NCBI GenBank assembly: GCA_964418125.1
Contig: CAYQKY010000004.1
Span: forward strand, 78,031 to 142,030
Direction: 5' to 3'
Length of the DNA stretch: 64,000 bases
Source: JACJXW01 sp964418125
Lineage (GTDB): Bacteria; Bacteroidota; Bacteroidia; Chitinophagales; Saprospiraceae
Part shown: one piece after another, positions 61,964 to 64,000 of the stretch
Position numbering within the stretch: position 1 is the first letter of the stretch
Layout of the letters: every line of letters begins with the position of its first letter
Translations under genes and position numbers: made by a program
Notes under the pieces: model-generated
Databases searched by the model: none
What the model was told of the DNA's origin: nothing
What the model saw: the letters and a program-made list of their open reading frames with translations, nothing else

Positions 61964-62680
61964 ATGAAGAAGCTAGTATTATTATTCGCAGCATGCCTCT
62001 TTGTTGTTGGCTCCACTATGGCCCAGCTGGAAAACAAATCCACGGTTTCCATTACGGACGACAGCGACGGCAACGAAGTTTACATCAAGCAGACCATCGG
62101 TGGCGATGACCACCACGATTCTGACGTGGACATCTTCACCGGCTCTGACTACAACGACGTTTACGTTGACCAGGATGGTGAAAACCAGGAGAGCGACGTT
62201 ACCCTCGGATACGACGCTGACGGTAACTACGTAGAAGTAGACCAGAAAGGCGAAGACCAGGAGTCGGATGTCGAGATCTATGACAGCTACGACAACATCG
62301 TGGATGTCGAGCAGAGTGATGAAGACAACCGCTCTTCCGTCTACATCTCCACCATCAGCGACAACAACTACGTAAGCGTAGATCAGGACGGCGAAGACAA
62401 TGAGTCTGACGTGGACATCTACGACTGGTCCAGCAGCAACACCGTTTATGTAGACCAGGATGGCGACGACCTCGACTCTGACGTTGAGATCGGCGACTAC
62501 TCCAGCGGAAACTGGGTAGACATCGAGCAGGACGACAAGAACCACGAATCCGACGTCCTCATCTACGGCGATTCCAGCGACAACTGGGTTGAAGTTACTC
62601 AGAAGGGCGACTACAGCACCAGCGACGTTGAGATCATGTACGGTTCCAACAATAACGTTGTTGACGTAGATCAGAAGTAA
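61964..62680 (+). CDS. Acidic curlin-like repeat protein 1
   Basis: Predicted secreted protein of 238 residues. A signal peptide (MKKLVLLFAACLFVVGSTMAQ) is followed by about 8.5 tandem repeats of 23-24 residues. Consensus: N-x-V-x-V-D-Q-D-G-E-D-x-E-S-D-V-x-I-x-D-x-S-S. The Q-x-G and N-x-V-x-V pattern is that of curlin (CsgA/CsgB) repeats. The usual second Q/N ladder is replaced by S-D-V-x-I, and the turns are strongly acidic. There is no T9SS domain, so a CsgG-type route is possible but unproven. It shares its first 30 mature residues and a 13-nt element before its start with the next gene, so they are paralogues. Confidence 0.8.
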   Translation: MKKLVLLFAACLFVVGSTMAQLENKSTVSITDDSDGNEVYIKQTIGGDDHHDSDVDIFTGSDYNDVYVDQDGENQESDVTLGYDADGNYVEVDQKGEDQESDVEIYDSYDNIVDVEQSDEDNRSSVYISTISDNNYVSVDQDGEDNESDVDIYDWSSSNTVYVDQDGDDLDSDVEIGDYSSGNWVDIEQDDKNHESDVLIYGDSSDNWVEVTQKGDYSTSDVEIMYGSNNNVVDVDQK

Positions 62681-62725
62681 GCATGAGGCTGTAAGCCATT
62701 ACAGCAACAATTGACCAATAGGGCC

Positions 62726-62757
62726 GGCGGGAGAAAAGTTACATTTTCTCTCCCGCC
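62726..62757 (+). terminator. Hairpin after the first curlin-like gene
   Basis: GGCGGGAGAAAA and TTTTCTCTCCCGCC pair with one bulge around GTTACA. No T run follows, so it may only attenuate, leaving some read-through into the second gene. Confidence 0.5.
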
Positions 62758-62922
62758 TCACCCTGTGGTTTTGCCAACACCCTCCCTTATACATCCAATC
62801 CCCTCGGCCGCATTCGGTTCCTAAAGAGCTTTAAGAAGGAATATCAATAAAAAAAGAACCCCGGCCTCCTGCATCAGGGAGGCTAAATAATCAGTCTACT
62901 GGCATTTTATAATCTATTGAAC

Positions 62923-63999
62923 ATGAAGAAAATTATTTTACTGATAGCAGCTTGCTTCCTCGTTGTGGCCGCCGCCATGGCCCAGTCGGAGAACAAGTCG
63001 GCCGTTACCGTATCTAACGATAGTGACGGCAACGAGGTGACGGTCAAACAGGTACAGACGGACGATGAGCTGAACCTTTCCCAGGTGGATATCCTCGATG
63101 ACTCTGATGACAACATCGTCGGCGTAAAGCAGGAAGGAGAAAACCTGGAAAGCGAAGTGTTCATCAATCTGAATTCGGATGATAACCTGGTTGACGTGGA
63201 TCAGAACGGCGATGACAACGATTCTGATGTAAGCATTGTTAACGGCTCCAGCTATAACATGGTAAGCGTAGAACAAGACGGAGACGACAACGGTTCCGAA
63301 ATCGACATCAGCGATTTCTCCGACGCCAACATGGTTGATATAGCCCAGGATGGCGATGATAACGATTCGCAAGTCGGGATCAGCGGTGACGCCGATGGGA
63401 ACATCGTTGCGGTAAGCCAGGATGGGGAAGACAACGATTCTGAGATCGGCATTCTCAACGATTCGGATGAGAACGTAGTGGAAGTCAGCCAGGATGGTGA
63501 CAGCCACGATTCGGGGATCGATATTTTCGATTTCTCCTCCAACAATGAGATCTACATCGCCCAGGAAGGGGATGATCAGTTCTCAGAAGTCGATATCTTC
63601 AATGCTTCCAACTACAACGATGTATTCATCAGCCAGGAAGGGGAGGACAACGAGTCTTACGTTTTGATCGAACGGGGTAATGACAACTTCGTCTCCGTCA
63701 ATCAGGAAGATGAGGACAACTTCTCCGAAGTACAGATCTTCGACGGTTCCGATCTGAACATGGTCAATATTTTCCAGGAAGGAGAAGATCAGGAGTCGGT
63801 TGTTGAGATCGGCTTCGGTTCCGACGGCAACGTCGTCACCGTTACCCAGGAAGATCAGAACCACGAATCCTACATCGGCATCTTCGACGGCAGCAACAAT
63901 AACACTGTCGATGTTTTTCAACAAGGCAACTGGAGTGAAAGCAGCGTGCTGATCACGAACGGGTCGAGCAACAATATCGTTTCGATCACGCAGCAGTAA
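62923..63999 (+). CDS. Acidic curlin-like repeat protein 2
   Basis: Predicted secreted protein of 358 residues, paralogue of the preceding gene. A signal peptide (MKKIILLIAACFLVVAAAMAQ) is followed by the shared SENKSAVTVSNDSDGNEV-type start and about 13.5 repeats of 24 residues. Consensus: S-D-x-N-x-V-x-V-x-Q-x-G-x-D-x-x-S-x-V-x-I. The mature chain has roughly 100 Asp/Glu but only three Lys and one Arg. The regular N and Q ladder suggests a beta-solenoid or amyloid fibre. The ATG at 62923 is used; a TTG six nt upstream is less likely. The stop is two codons from the window edge, so any further family members or csg export genes lie outside. Confidence 0.8.
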   Translation: MKKIILLIAACFLVVAAAMAQSENKSAVTVSNDSDGNEVTVKQVQTDDELNLSQVDILDDSDDNIVGVKQEGENLESEVFINLNSDDNLVDVDQNGDDNDSDVSIVNGSSYNMVSVEQDGDDNGSEIDISDFSDANMVDIAQDGDDNDSQVGISGDADGNIVAVSQDGEDNDSEIGILNDSDENVVEVSQDGDSHDSGIDIFDFSSNNEIYIAQEGDDQFSEVDIFNASNYNDVFISQEGEDNESYVLIERGNDNFVSVNQEDEDNFSEVQIFDGSDLNMVNIFQEGEDQESVVEIGFGSDGNVVTVTQEDQNHESYIGIFDGSNNNTVDVFQQGNWSESSVLITNGSSNNIVSITQQ

Positions 64000-64000
64000 C

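Overview
The window looks like a chromosomal segment of a GC-rich, gliding or surface-attached member of the Bacteroidota, most likely the Saprospirales (Saprospiria). This rests on several Por-secretion-system (T9SS) sorting domains of both types, SprB-type repeats, a SusC-like TonB receptor with a FecR/ECF sigma pair, DUF4249, Bacteroidota-type promoters (TTG, about 19 nt, TAnnTTTG) and an RprX/RprY-like two-component pair. No rRNA, tRNA, CRISPR array, integrase or intact transposase was seen.

Left part (1-11.1 kb, minus strand): paaA-paaB-paaC of the phenylacetyl-CoA epoxidase, with a palindromic operator over the paaA promoter. Then comes a cell-surface-signalling locus read in the order ECF sigma, FecR anti-sigma, T9SS-sorted PKD protein, outer-membrane lipoprotein, TonB receptor with an STN signalling domain, and DUF4249 lipoprotein. 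A META-domain lipoprotein follows. From 11.3 to 18.0 kb a single minus-strand gene encodes a roughly 2,225-residue secreted protein with about 30 tandem 51-residue, two-cysteine repeats.

Middle part (18.9-46.8 kb): histidine kinase and response regulator; a candidate small transcript or attenuator; pyrD (GTG start, apparently leaderless); an MscS channel; a chimeric carboxypeptidase-regulatory/TonB-plug/VWA/T9SS protein; the packed run purH-coaX-outer membrane protein-TPR protein; nadE facing it; a vapC remnant; dnaX; a Crp/Fnr regulator; another T9SS type B protein; a lower-GC AAA ATPase that looks acquired; a UvrD-like helicase with an Fe-S nuclease domain; and a hybrid two-component sensor wrecked by deletions.

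Right part (46.8-64 kb): two decayed xisH/xisI pairs flank a secreted esterase. Then an MFS transporter, a prolyl-oligopeptidase lipoprotein, a dienelactone hydrolase, a fused E1 alpha/beta 2-oxoacid dehydrogenase, a 1,553-residue T9SS protein with a cohesin-like domain and 11 SprB-like repeats, and two tandem acidic repeat proteins that resemble curlins.

The strongest items for a second look are the acidic curlin-like pair; the A9 slippage site in dnaX, where both alternative frames stop within four codons (predicting a gamma-like short form); the doubly broken xisHI copies; and the spacers between genes built from mirrored short words (GGTTGATT/AATCAACC, GATTCGTG/CACGAATC). In three places these words run into the ends of the flanking genes, and similar words sit inside the dnaX linker.
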